This document shows positions 1 to 7,968 of a stretch of DNA of 64,000 nt, in pieces. Within the stretch, counting starts at the first letter, position 1, and each line of letters starts with the position of its first letter. The stretch is taken from assembly GCA_049282265.1 (NCBI GenBank), contig JBAPTR010000122.1:31606-95605 (forward strand). Direction: 5' to 3'. A program made the translations under genes and the position numbers. The DNA comes from CAYUCJ01 sp049282265 (GTDB taxonomy: Bacteria > Desulfobacterota > DSM-4660 > Desulfatiglandales > Desulfatiglandaceae). The notes beneath the pieces were generated by a model that saw only the letters and a list, made by a program, of their open reading frames with translations, did no database searches and was not told the DNA's origin.

Positions 1-1482
1 TCCAGCAGGATCTCCTCTCTTTTCTTCCTCCTGAAACCGGGCAAATGACCGCTCAAGCAGATCCCTGACCTCCAGAGGGGTGTGTGAGAGGAGCAGATTC
101 AATGTCATAGAGAAATTGATATGGATCCGGCTGACGATAGGTTCCGGCAATGAATCACTCAGTTCATGGATCAGCTTGGGATCCTGATGAATTCCGGGAA
201 GGACCACTGCAAAGCCTATATGATCTTTTCCCCGCCTCCCTGCCCGGCCCACCATCTGGTGGAGTTCCGTGGAGGTCAGGTCAACGAAATCATGTCCGTT
301 GAACCTGTCGCTCTGAACGAGGACCACGGTCCTGGCGGGAAAATTGACGCCCGCCGCAACGGTAGAGGTGGAAAAGATGGCCTCCAGAACCCCAAACCCC
401 ATCATCCTTTCAATGAGTACTTTCCAGTAGGGCAACTGGCCCCCGTGATGGGAAGCCACCCGGGATTTGAGGAGTCTTCCCAACTGCCGATGCTCCCTGA
501 GGTGGGGATACTCTTCCAGGAATGATTGCACTCCCTGCCTGAGGCGCATTTTCAGCTTGAGGGGGGTCTCAACCGATGGACAGGTTCGCAGGGCCTTGTC
601 GCAGTCAGACCTGGATTTGAGAAAGAAAATGGCCGGCAGAAGATCGAACTGTCTCAGTTCCTCGATCACGGCCCCGAATCGTACAACGGACCGTCCTCTT
701 CGCCCCTTGTGCCCGCTTGCACCCATGAATTTCTTGATCTTGGGTACGAGCCCTCTTTTACCTGACAGGGGGGAAAGCAGCCCGTCCGGGAAAAGGAAAA
801 GCATGTTCAGCGGTACCGGTCTCTGGTCCGATCGCACCACTCGCATGGGTGTTCCGCGAATCTTGTGCAGCCACCCGCAGATTTCTCTGGCATTGGATAT
901 GGTTGCGGAAAGGAGTAAAAGTCTGACCCTCGAGGGGAGATAAATGAGGACCTCCTCCCACACAACGCCCCTCTCGGGATCGCTCAGGTAATGGGCCTCA
1001 TCCAGGATAACAAGGTCGGACCGGAGGGTACCCCCCTGGTGCATCACATCGTAGAGCTGATTTCTCAGGATCTCGGTTGTCCCGACAATGACGGGAGCCT
1101 CAAGGTTCTCTTTTCTGTCGCCCGTCAGGATTCCACAATTCTGCTTTCCGAAATCGCCGCAGAACTCGGCATATATGGAATTGGTGAGAGCCTTGAGGGG
1201 AGAGGCATACCAGACCCTCATGTTTTTCATAAGACAGTTCCGGATGGCCTGAGATGCCACCCAGGTCTTGCCGGAGCCGGTGGGCGCACAAACCAGGACA
1301 TCATGATCCCTGACGAGTTCCAGCGCCTCCAACTGAAAAGGATCGGGCTTAAAAGCCCCTTCTTCAGGGACGCCGATTCTGGAGAAAACACGCTTCAGCC
1401 CCTGTTCGATCCTGGGGTGTTCGTATCCACTTCGATCTTTTCCGCCCTCTTTCCTCCGAGACCTGTGTTGCGCCGACCTCAT
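1..1482 (-). CDS. Ski2-like DEAD/DEAH-box helicase (3' part outside window)
   Basis: ATP-dependent nucleic-acid helicase of superfamily 2. I translated the minus strand by eye. It opens MRSAQHRSRRKEG and continues to the Walker A motif APTGSGKTW (about residue 67), then a DEAH box in LVILDEAHYLSD, motif III LLLSATIS, motif V STSTVAAGVNFPAR and motif VI QMVGRAGRRG. The pattern AAGVNFPAR followed by HQMVGRAGRRG is typical of the Ski2/Hel308-like group rather than of RecQ or RhlE. The ATG at 1482 is the first start before the conserved core. The frame stays open to base 1, so the C-terminus is missing. It lies just downstream of the acyl-CoA dehydrogenase gene on the same strand with no sign of a shared function. 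The exact substrate (RNA or DNA) cannot be told. Confidence 0.85.
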   Translation of the reverse strand, partial: MRSAQHRSRRKEGGKDRSGYEHPRIEQGLKRVFSRIGVPEEGAFKPDPFQLEALELVRDHDVLVCAPTGSGKTWVASQAIRNCLMKNMRVWYASPLKALTNSIYAEFCGDFGKQNCGILTGDRKENLEAPVIVGTTEILRNQLYDVMHQGGTLRSDLVILDEAHYLSDPERGVVWEEVLIYLPSRVRLLLLSATISNAREICGWLHKIRGTPMRVVRSDQRPVPLNMLFLFPDGLLSPLSGKRGLVPKIKKFMGASGHKGRRGRSVVRFGAVIEELRQFDLLPAIFFLKSRSDCDKALRTCPSVETPLKLKMRLRQGVQSFLEEYPHLREHRQLGRLLKSRVASHHGGQLPYWKVLIERMMGFGVLEAIFSTSTVAAGVNFPARTVVLVQSDRFNGHDFVDLTSTELHQMVGRAGRRGKDHIGFAVVLPGIHQDPKLIHELSDSLPEPIVSRIHINFSMTLNLLLSHTPLEVRDLLERSFARFQEEEKRGDPAG

Positions 1483-1524
1483 TCTGTAATGACTTTTCAA
1501 GGGGTATCCCAAACCTCTATTAGC

Positions 1525-3147
1525 TTACGAGACGAGTTCAGCGGAGACCTGGTTCATATCCTTGAGCGCATTCCTCATGGCCTCGCCAAGTTTTAACCCT
1601 TCGAGCGTCTCCATCATGTCATCAACCGTCTTTTCGCAGCCCTGAAGGATCCTGACGCCGTTCATGTAGGTTTTCTCCAGCGCTTCCCTGGCAAAAAGCC
1701 GCGCACAGGCCTTGATATATTCCGGGGAACGGGAACCGGAGCGACGTTCATAGACCGCGGCCTTCCTGCAAAGCGCATCGGCCACCTCGCACCAGGTCAT
1801 GATGTCCGCCAGCAGGAACATCACATACTGGTTCCGGTTCAGTTTGTGTGCCCTCGAGGCGAAGATCACTTCATTCAAGGCCCGAAAGGCCCCGGCCAGA
1901 AGATCGCCGCCGCAGTCCGAGGGCAGGGTTTCGAGCCTCTCGGCCATATTCTGATAAAAGGCCCCTTTGGATCGCACCGTGCTCCTGAGGCGGAACATGG
2001 ATATGATGTTTCTCTGGATTTCGCTCGTGCCTTCATAGATGGTGAGGATCTTCACGTCCCTCTTGATTTTTTCCACCTCGTATTCGCGCATGTACCCATA
2101 CCCGCCGAAGGCCTGGATGGCGTCGTTCGCCGTGGCGTCCCCGGCCTCCGTGGCGAAATATTTGGCAATGGATCCTTCCACCTGGAGGTCTTCTTCAACG
2201 CCGTCGAGCCTGCGGGCTGTTTCTTCTATGTGGGCGCGGGCCGCCTCCAGCTGCACCGCGTGTGGGACGAGGAGCTTGTGGGTGTAGCCCTGTTTTTCCG
2301 CCAGGGTCGTCCCGAACTGGACCCGTTCCTTGGAATACTTAACCGCCCTCTCCAGTGCGGCCATCCCGCCTCCCAGGCCGAAAGTGGCCACCATCAACCG
2401 GGTGTAACCGAAGACCTTGTTGGCCTCTTTCAGGCCCTGCCCCTCGACACCGCCGATCAGATTATCCTTCGGGACGAAGAGGTCTTCCAGGCTGAGCGGG
2501 CAGGTATCGGAGGCCCTGATGCCGTGTTTGTCCTCATGTTTTCCGGGTATGAGTCCCCGGGTCCCGCCTTCCACCACGAAAAATGAAGGCCCTTCAGGCG
2601 TGTCCGCCAGGATCGTGTAGAGGTCAGCCACACCCCCGTTGGTGATGAACTGTTTCTGGCCGTTCAGCTTGTATCCCGTGATGTTCCCTGCTTCGTCCAG
2701 GACACGCTCCGCCTTGGTTTTCAAAGACTGGACATTGGATCCTGCATTGGGCTCGGTAACCCCATAGGCGACAATAAGTCCCTCTTCGGCAATCCTGCCG
2801 ATATACTTTTTCTTCTGTTCGTCCGTGGCCCCCACCCGAAGCGGGTCCATCCCCAGGCAAATGGCCAGGAAAGAAGTTGCAATCGCCAGGTCCATTTTGG
2901 CCATCCGTTCGGAGACCACCGCAACCTCCGTGGCCCCGGCCCCCAGCCCCCCGTAAATCTCGGGGATGAAAATGAGATGCAATGCCATCTCGGGGCTCAG
3001 CATGAACTTGATCAGTTGCATGGGAAATTCGCCCAAGCGGTCCATCTCAAGCTTGGTCTCCAACGGGAGCTTGTCCTTTTCCAGTTTATCGATGGTATTC
3101 AGGACAAGGTTGAACATCTCAGGATCCATCCGGTTCTCTTGTGTCAT
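1525..3147 (-). CDS. acyl-CoA dehydrogenase, 540 aa
   Basis: FAD-dependent alpha,beta-dehydrogenation of an acyl-CoA thioester, feeding electrons to ETF, presumably in beta-oxidation or a related acid pathway in the cytoplasm. Family signatures are GVTEPNAGSN (residues 129-138), which contacts the flavin and substrate, and TIYEGTSEIQ (369-378), whose Glu372 sits at the usual catalytic-base position. Residues after about 385 form a helical extension of some 155 residues beyond the ~380-residue core, as in long-chain dehydrogenases. A clear GGAGG lies just upstream of the ATG at 3147. The gene stands alone between the helicase and a repeat element, so the substrate chain length is not indicated by neighbours. 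Confidence 0.92.
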   Translation of the reverse strand: MTQENRMDPEMFNLVLNTIDKLEKDKLPLETKLEMDRLGEFPMQLIKFMLSPEMALHLIFIPEIYGGLGAGATEVAVVSERMAKMDLAIATSFLAICLGMDPLRVGATDEQKKKYIGRIAEEGLIVAYGVTEPNAGSNVQSLKTKAERVLDEAGNITGYKLNGQKQFITNGGVADLYTILADTPEGPSFFVVEGGTRGLIPGKHEDKHGIRASDTCPLSLEDLFVPKDNLIGGVEGQGLKEANKVFGYTRLMVATFGLGGGMAALERAVKYSKERVQFGTTLAEKQGYTHKLLVPHAVQLEAARAHIEETARRLDGVEEDLQVEGSIAKYFATEAGDATANDAIQAFGGYGYMREYEVEKIKRDVKILTIYEGTSEIQRNIISMFRLRSTVRSKGAFYQNMAERLETLPSDCGGDLLAGAFRALNEVIFASRAHKLNRNQYVMFLLADIMTWCEVADALCRKAAVYERRSGSRSPEYIKACARLFAREALEKTYMNGVRILQGCEKTVDDMMETLEGLKLGEAMRNALKDMNQVSAELVS

Positions 3148-3191
3148 ACTCTATCCTCCATATAATTCATATATTTTCCACTCCAACATTT

Positions 3192-3348
3192 ATGATGGAA
3201 CCGTAAAAAGTCCGTCCATGGACTTTTTACTCACAGAAACCGAAAAGTGTGATTTTCGGTTTCCTTACAAATCAACGGGTTGCGATGCACCCCATTGATT
3301 TGCGTGCCCGTCCATGGGCACGATGATGACTTTTTACAAAGCCATCAT
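3192..3348. repeat. repeat family B, copy 1 (full length)
   Basis: A ~157 bp palindromic element. The left end ATGATGGAACCGTAAAAAG and the reverse complement of the right end, ATGATGGCTTTGTAAAAAG, are imperfect terminal inverted repeats. Inside are four successive hairpins: AAAAAGTCC/GGACTTTTT, GAAACCGAAAA/TTTTCGGTTTC, AAATCAA/TTGATTT and CGTGCCC/GGGCACG. Further copies lie at 13633-13788 (full), 7850-7968 (inverted), 23641-23712 (inverted, cut) and 33099-33159 (short). It has no coding capacity and looks like a MITE or REP-type element. The rest of the gap (3349-3534) shows nothing recognisable. Confidence 0.8.
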
Positions 3349-3534
3349 TTATGATACCGTCGTAAAAAATCAGGAATCTTTTGATAATGTCATCCCAGAG
3401 AGGGCTGGAATCACGCGATTTCAATAGGTTGTGGATATCGAATCATGTCCGGCATGACGGTTTACAGTTCGTTCTATTTTTATCGTTACAACCCGCCGTT
3501 GTCAACGTCTATACAAAAGCGCCCCTAATCTGCC

Positions 3535-4050
3535 CTATTTCTCGATCCCGTCCCGTGCCTGGACCCCCTGCTGATAGTAGTGCTTGACCTCTTTCATCTC
3601 CGTGACGAGATCGGCTGCGTCGATGACCCGGGGGTCAGCCTTTCTGCCCGTAATGACCAGTTCGACCTCTTCCGGTCTGGCCGCGATGAGATCCAGCAAA
3701 TCCTCCACGGAGAAAAGCTGGTAATAGGTCGCGATGTTCGCCTCATCAAGGATGACAAGGTCATATTCCCCGGAAAGCATCACTTCCCTGACATCAGCCA
3801 GGCCATCCCGCGCAGCACGGATGTCTTCTTCTTCGGGTTCCCTGTAGATGAAACAATCCCGTCCGTACTGTTTGACCGTAATGGAATCCGACAACCTCCC
3901 CAGACAGTCCAGCTCACAGTACTTCATCCCCTTGACAAACTGGGCGATGAATGTCTTCAGTCCCGCACCGGCGGCTCGCACGGCGAGTCCCAACGCCGCG
4001 GTCGTCTTGCCCTTGCCATCACCCGTATAAACCTGTACATATCCTTTCAT
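3535..4050 (-). CDS. cobO: cob(I)yrinic acid a,c-diamide adenosyltransferase
   Basis: Transfers the adenosyl group of ATP to cob(I)alamin or cobyrinate, making coenzyme B12 (CobA/BtuR/CobO type). At 171 residues it has the usual family length. The N-terminal P-loop GDGKGKTTAALG is the CobA-type variant. FVKGMKYCE, VILDEANIATYY (Walker B region) and ELVITGRKADP are family blocks. The last four bases of the upstream 157-residue gene overlap its ATG (ATGA), so the two are probably translationally coupled. No other cobalamin synthesis genes are in the window, so a salvage role is possible. Confidence 0.93.
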   Translation of the reverse strand: MKGYVQVYTGDGKGKTTAALGLAVRAAGAGLKTFIAQFVKGMKYCELDCLGRLSDSITVKQYGRDCFIYREPEEEDIRAARDGLADVREVMLSGEYDLVILDEANIATYYQLFSVEDLLDLIAARPEEVELVITGRKADPRVIDAADLVTEMKEVKHYYQQGVQARDGIEK

Positions 4051-4520
4051 CTTTCCCTTTCCCCGTTCGATGATAATGTGTCCCCGGCATGTTTGCAGGC
4101 TTCCCTGATCCGCTCTTCCAGGTACTCGAAGAGTGAAGAATCCTCTTCAAAGACATCAAAGCAATATCCATTCTCCCCCATGATCCCTTCCGGAACCAGG
4201 TTCCCCAAACTTTCCGGGTCGGTCACAGTGTCTGCATAAAAGCAGACCGAAAGCCAGCGGTTTTCAGGGTCGTCATCCACCACATCGACCAAGGCAAACA
4301 GACGACTCGAGGCTCCGATAACCCTTGAGGCCCGCAGGGAATAGCTCACTCCCGGCCGGCTGTGGAAATCAAGTCTGGTCCCCGGGCGTTCAAGAAGGAC
4401 CGTCTTGATCCTCAAAAAAATGTCCTTGACCGGGCTTGCGCCGCCATTCCACGAGGCAGTGAATCGCTCTAGATCCTCAAAGGCTTCGGGGCTCTCAAAC
4501 CTGCCCGATTTCTCTTCCAT
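4047..4520 (-). CDS. conserved-looking hypothetical protein coupled to cobO
   Basis: A 157-residue soluble protein that I do not recognise. It is acidic, has no signal peptide or membrane segment and contains a stretch VDVVDDDPENRWLSVCFY followed by an acidic C-terminal helix (FEYLEERIREACKHAG). Its stop codon overlaps the start of the adenosyltransferase gene by ATGA, which implies co-expression. The start at 4520 is close behind the rlpA stop at 4534, so the three genes probably form one transcript. A function in cobalamin handling is only a guess from position. Confidence 0.7.
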   Translation of the reverse strand: MEEKSGRFESPEAFEDLERFTASWNGGASPVKDIFLRIKTVLLERPGTRLDFHSRPGVSYSLRASRVIGASSRLFALVDVVDDDPENRWLSVCFYADTVTDPESLGNLVPEGIMGENGYCFDVFEEDSSLFEYLEERIREACKHAGDTLSSNGERER

Positions 4521-4533
4521 GTCTCCCGCGACC

Positions 4534-5217
4534 TCAACTTTCTACCTTAACTGTCTCAACGAGTACCCTTGCCGTTCCCCTTTTGAAGTAATCTAGTTTT
4601 CTGGCCGCCCCGGCACTCAGATCAATAATTCTGCCGTCGACAAAAGGGCCCCGGTCATTGACCCTTACGATAATGTGTTTTCCATTTTCAAGATTTGTCA
4701 CGCGCACATAACTGGGCAAGGGCAGATACTTGTGTGCGGCATTGAGGCCATTCGGATTAAATGCTTCCCCATTGGCGGTCATATGTCCACCTTTTTTTTT
4801 AAAAGTTTCATTCCCGTACCAGGAAGCGATCCCCTTTTCATGGTATTTTTCGGCTATTCCCATGGAAAACGGCACATACTTCCTGCCATTGACAACGTAA
4901 GGGGACCTCTTGACCTGGCCTTTCCTGATGGCCTCCTTCGGGGGCAAATCATTAATGGAGTCGATGGGTCGGGTCAAGGGCCAGGAAAGGGGTGCCATGA
5001 CCACGTGGAAGGTGAATTTCCCCACCTTGTAGACCACCTTACCCGTTCCAATGGCCACTTTTGCGGTCCCTTTTGTGATCCTGTAAGTGGTTTTCACCGT
5101 TCCCTTGGTGAGGCGGTAACCGGTCTTAACGGCACTACAGGAAAAACACAGGCAGAGATACGAGATTGCCGCCAAAGGCAGCATTGAGAGGGTCATTTTT
5201 TTGTAACGCAAATTCAT
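4534..5217 (-). CDS. rlpA: RlpA-family septal ring lytic transglycosylase / lipoprotein-like protein
   Basis: RlpA proteins bind or cleave denuded peptidoglycan glycan strands at the septum. The C-terminal half is a double-psi beta-barrel: GIASWYGNETFKKKGGHMTA, FNPNGLNAAHKYLPL, VRVTNLENGKHIIVRVNDRG and GRIIDLSAGAARKL are its conserved blocks, including the catalytic-type Asp in VNDRGP. The N-terminus is a hydrophobic export signal ending in a Cys (CFSC, a poor lipobox). Between signal and barrel lies a basic stretch of short repeats (TKGTVKTTYRI, TKGTAKVAIGTGKVVYK). There is no SPOR domain, unlike E. coli RlpA. It is upstream of the cobO pair, probably by chance. Confidence 0.88.
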   Translation of the reverse strand: MNLRYKKMTLSMLPLAAISYLCLCFSCSAVKTGYRLTKGTVKTTYRITKGTAKVAIGTGKVVYKVGKFTFHVVMAPLSWPLTRPIDSINDLPPKEAIRKGQVKRSPYVVNGRKYVPFSMGIAEKYHEKGIASWYGNETFKKKGGHMTANGEAFNPNGLNAAHKYLPLPSYVRVTNLENGKHIIVRVNDRGPFVDGRIIDLSAGAARKLDYFKRGTARVLVETVKVES

Positions 5218-5344
5218 CTCAGAAATCAGACTGATGGAAAGGTGTGGAGCCGGAAGGATCCTTTTGAATCATAGGGTCCGGAGAAACGATCGCGTAATGG
5301 AAAAAGCCGTTACCTGTCTGGTTCAGAAAGCGAACCACAATCTC

Positions 5345-6850
5345 TCACGCAGTAAGGTCAGAGTCTCCGTCTTGTCCAAAACCATATTTGTCGAGATAGG
5401 TTTGAGCATTTTTATCTCCAAGCCGAAAAGCCTCTTTCCAGTCCTCTGTGGCAAGAGAGGCATTCCCCGTCCGGGCATGAATCCACCCTCTCCTCAGATA
5501 GGCCTCGGTCTCTAAGGGATTCAAAGCAATAGCGCTGGTAAAGTCTTCCAGCGCTTTTTCCATCTCTCCCGTCTGGACGAATGCAAAGCCTCTGTTGTAA
5601 AACGCATCCCTTTCCTCGGCGTTTAGGCTCAGCGCCCGCGAATAATCCTCGATGGCGTCGGAGACTTTTCCCAGTTTAAGTCGGCTGTTCCCACGGTTGA
5701 AATAGCCGGAGGCGTCCGATGGATCCAATTGAATCGCCTGGTCATAATCCTCCAGTGCAGCCTCGTGATCCCCCATGTGAGACAACGTTACGCCCCTGTT
5801 CAAATACCCCTTGAATTCCTCCGGATGAAGCCGGATAAACTGGGTCAGGTCGTCATTAGCCGTCTGGTAGGCCTGCCCTTGTTTCAACAGGGCGATTCCC
5901 CTGTTGTAACGGGCTTCTCCAGATTCAGGCATCAGATCAATCGCCCTGCTGAAATCCTCGATGGCCTTTTCAGCGTCACCACTCATAACAAAGGCACTAC
6001 CGCGATTGATATGAAAAAATGCGCTCTCCGGTTCCAGTTCCAGGGCCCGGCTGAAATCTCGGATCGCGTTCTCATAGTCGCCGATCCTCAGATGGACGAT
6101 CCCCCTGTTGACATAGGCCTGAGGATAGTTGTCGTCCTTTTCCATGGCTCTGGTATAGGCCTCAAGGGCCTGATCAAACTCCCCGTTTTCATAAAATGCA
6201 TTTCCCTTTTCCAGTTCCATGAGTGGCAAATCCTTTTCCTCAATATCGGGTTCCGGTTCTTTTTCCTCAATCTCAAATCCAGGTTCTTCTTCCTCAATCT
6301 CAGGTTCCGGTGCTTCTTCAGAGAGGCGTATCCTGACTTTGACCACCTCTATTTCTTTTTTCAGCCGCTCTATTTCTTCAATAATCTCTGCTGCTCTCTG
6401 TTCGGCGTTTTCAAGTGCTTTTACCTTGTTTTCCATCTCCGCCAGCACATCTGAATCGCCCTTGAGCGATTCAAGATCTCCCACCATTCTTGCCTTCAGG
6501 TAGTAGTTCCGTTCCTCTTGTTTTTCCTCCATGATCTCGGTTTTGAGGAGCCTTTCCGCCACATCTTTCAGTTGCTCTTTGGAACCTGCAAAAGGTTTCA
6601 TCCCCGGTTCGTCCCGGAGATAGGAAATCAATTCCTCAAGAAGGAGCTTGTCTATCCTTTCAAGGGCCTTCTTACGTAGACCGTCCCGGCGATTATCTCC
6701 TATCACCTCACCCTGGAATTCCCTCTGGTAGGTAAAGGAACCGGCAAAGACTGAACGGGCTGCGGAAAGGTAGAAGGCAATATCCGCAAGGATATATTGA
6801 TTATTCTCCGATATCAGCTTTCCGTTTTCATTTAAAAGATCTGATGCCAT
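5345..6850 (-). CDS. TPR-repeat protein with acidic coiled-coil linker
   Basis: A 501-residue protein with three visible parts. Residues 1-110 form a helical N-terminal region of unknown type. Residues ~110-215 are a charged coiled coil and an acidic linker of repeated EPEIEEEE-like units. Residues ~215-490 hold about eight tetratricopeptide repeats (for example AYVNRGIVHLRIGDYENAIRDF), a scaffold for protein-protein contacts. There is no signal peptide or membrane segment, so a cytoplasmic location is likely. A GGAGA-type ribosome site precedes the ATG. The partner is unknown; the small regulator gene upstream is on the same strand 123 bp away. Confidence 0.85.
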   Translation of the reverse strand: MASDLLNENGKLISENNQYILADIAFYLSAARSVFAGSFTYQREFQGEVIGDNRRDGLRKKALERIDKLLLEELISYLRDEPGMKPFAGSKEQLKDVAERLLKTEIMEEKQEERNYYLKARMVGDLESLKGDSDVLAEMENKVKALENAEQRAAEIIEEIERLKKEIEVVKVRIRLSEEAPEPEIEEEEPGFEIEEKEPEPDIEEKDLPLMELEKGNAFYENGEFDQALEAYTRAMEKDDNYPQAYVNRGIVHLRIGDYENAIRDFSRALELEPESAFFHINRGSAFVMSGDAEKAIEDFSRAIDLMPESGEARYNRGIALLKQGQAYQTANDDLTQFIRLHPEEFKGYLNRGVTLSHMGDHEAALEDYDQAIQLDPSDASGYFNRGNSRLKLGKVSDAIEDYSRALSLNAEERDAFYNRGFAFVQTGEMEKALEDFTSAIALNPLETEAYLRRGWIHARTGNASLATEDWKEAFRLGDKNAQTYLDKYGFGQDGDSDLTA

Positions 6851-6973
6851 TTTTCATCTCCTGCTCTAAGAGGTTAATGGAATCTTTCAAAATCTGGCTG
6901 CATCCACCCGTATCCCATTTCGTGTTGATATGTGTCGGCTGGCGGACAATATCAGAAAGGGATGATGCGTGTT

Positions 6974-7129
6974 TCATTGCAGGCGCCGGTTTTTACCGTA
7001 TTTCCCCAGGAGTTCCTGCATGGCTTCCTCCAGGATGTCGTTTATGGGACGTTCCAGGTCGATAGCGAGCTTCTTAAACTCTTTAAGGAGGTCATTCTTG
7101 ACCTGAGTTGAAAAGACCTTTTTTTTCAT
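6974..7129 (-). CDS. small ribbon-helix-helix (CopG/ParG-like) regulator
   Basis: A 51-residue protein starting MKKKVFSTQVKNDLLKEF and continuing LAIDLERPINDILEEAMQEL. A short beta-strand (VFSTQV) followed by two amphipathic helices with a polar turn is the ribbon-helix-helix pattern of dimeric DNA-binding proteins. The frame is open upstream to 7264, but that extension (KKKREKNKKKWK) is translated from the low-complexity promoter/operator region, so I take the inner ATG. An inverted repeat sits 16-95 bp upstream of this start and probably is its own operator. No toxin gene follows: the next gene is the TPR protein. Confidence 0.65.
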   Translation of the reverse strand: MKKKVFSTQVKNDLLKEFKKLAIDLERPINDILEEAMQELLGKYGKNRRLQ

Positions 7130-7144
7130 GAATTGACGCCTAGC

Positions 7145-7224
7145 ATAAAGATATAAAGATGTCAATAAAAAAAGATTTTTCCATTTCTTTTTATTCTTTT
7201 CTCTTTTTTTCTTTATATCTTTAT
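7145..7224. promoter_or_regulatory. inverted-repeat operator/promoter region of the ribbon-helix-helix gene
   Basis: ATAAAGATATAAAG at 7145-7158 is repeated in perfect inverted orientation, CTTTATATCTTTAT, at 7211-7224. Each arm itself carries two ATAAAG direct repeats. A TTGACA hexamer on the minus strand (7160-7165) lies beside the first arm. The spacing upstream of the small regulator suggests autoregulation by dimers binding each arm and possibly looping the DNA between. Confidence 0.55.
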
Positions 7225-7229
7225 AACCG

Positions 7230-7570
7230 GTATTGCTACTTCTACAAGCCATCACGTCGCTCAAGGGAGGGGCTGTGGATTCGTTTCTGAAAGGGAATAT
7301 CCGGGACGCCGAAATTGCTTAACAGCAACTACCTGGTTAATAATGCACCCGACAGGCGCATCGGACCATTTTCGGTTGGACTGATGGAGGGACTGGCTTG
7401 GCTGAAGACCCCTTGTAGAATATTGGCGCCGTGACAGATGCGCAGGAGAAATATATTCCCGCCGGAAAGGAATGCACCGGCCCTCCCGCAGTGAATCAAT
7501 GCTCCTATGTGAGCGGGAGACATAGGGACCTTGGTCAGGGCCACAGCAATCTTTTTTCAGGCAGCCAATT
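7230..7570. other. unassigned stretch, possible gene remnant
   Basis: About 340 bp without a recognisable gene. A minus-strand frame at 7329-7544 (71 codons from a GTG) gives a mildly protein-like sequence with GGNIFLLRICHGANILQGVF, but I cannot link it to any family and its ends are not gene-like. It may be a decayed gene or a structured RNA. It borders directly on repeat A copy 1. Confidence 0.25.
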
Positions 7571-7866
7571 TTGATGACTTTGTAAAAAGCTGGTTTATGC
7601 CGCAAGCGGCAGCTTATGAGCTACGAAGTGGAGCCGAACCTGACACTCTTTTTCAGACCCTTTCTAAACACTTCGGAGGGAATGGACGCCGATTTGGGGT
7701 TTAGCGTAAATTCATAGAACCGCTTGGGGATTGGGAGGCATAAACCCCAAATAGTCGTCCATGTCGGTGTTTAGTGCCAAGTGCACTATGAGAAAGGGTC
7801 TGAAAAAGAGTCTCACGCCCGGCTCCCTGACTCCGGCGGATGAGCGACTTCGTTGGAAGTCATCAT
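7571..7866. repeat. repeat family A, copy 1 (foldback element, ~295 bp)
   Basis: Begins GATGACTTTGTAAAAAG, the same terminal sequence as family B, and ends near GACTTCGTTGGAAGTCATC. It is a large foldback: GAGCCG...CTCTTTTTCAGACCCTTTCT (7631-7665) pairs with 7791-7825, and GGACGCCGATTTGGGGTTTA (7684-7703) with TAAACCCCAAATAGTCGTCC (7741-7760). It runs directly into an inverted family B copy. A second, same-orientation copy is at 10246-10532 and a truncated one at 44579-44671. It has no coding capacity and is probably a non-autonomous element. Confidence 0.8.
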
Positions 7867-7968
7867 CGTGCCCATGGACGGGCACGCAAATCAATGGGGT
7901 GCAACGCAACCCATTGATTTGTAAAGAAACCGAAAAGTGCGATTTGATGATTTCTTATGAAGTCATCA
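7850..7968. repeat. repeat family B, copy 2 (inverted, internally shortened)
   Basis: Reads as the reverse complement of copy 1: TCATCATCGTGCCCATGGAC, then GCAAATCAATGGGGTGCAAC, then AAACCGAAAAGTGCGATTT. The third hairpin arm is degenerate and the first hairpin is missing. Its end TGAAGTCATCAT contains the TGA stop codon of the malic enzyme gene (7966-7968), so the insertion defines the 3' end of that gene. Confidence 0.75.
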
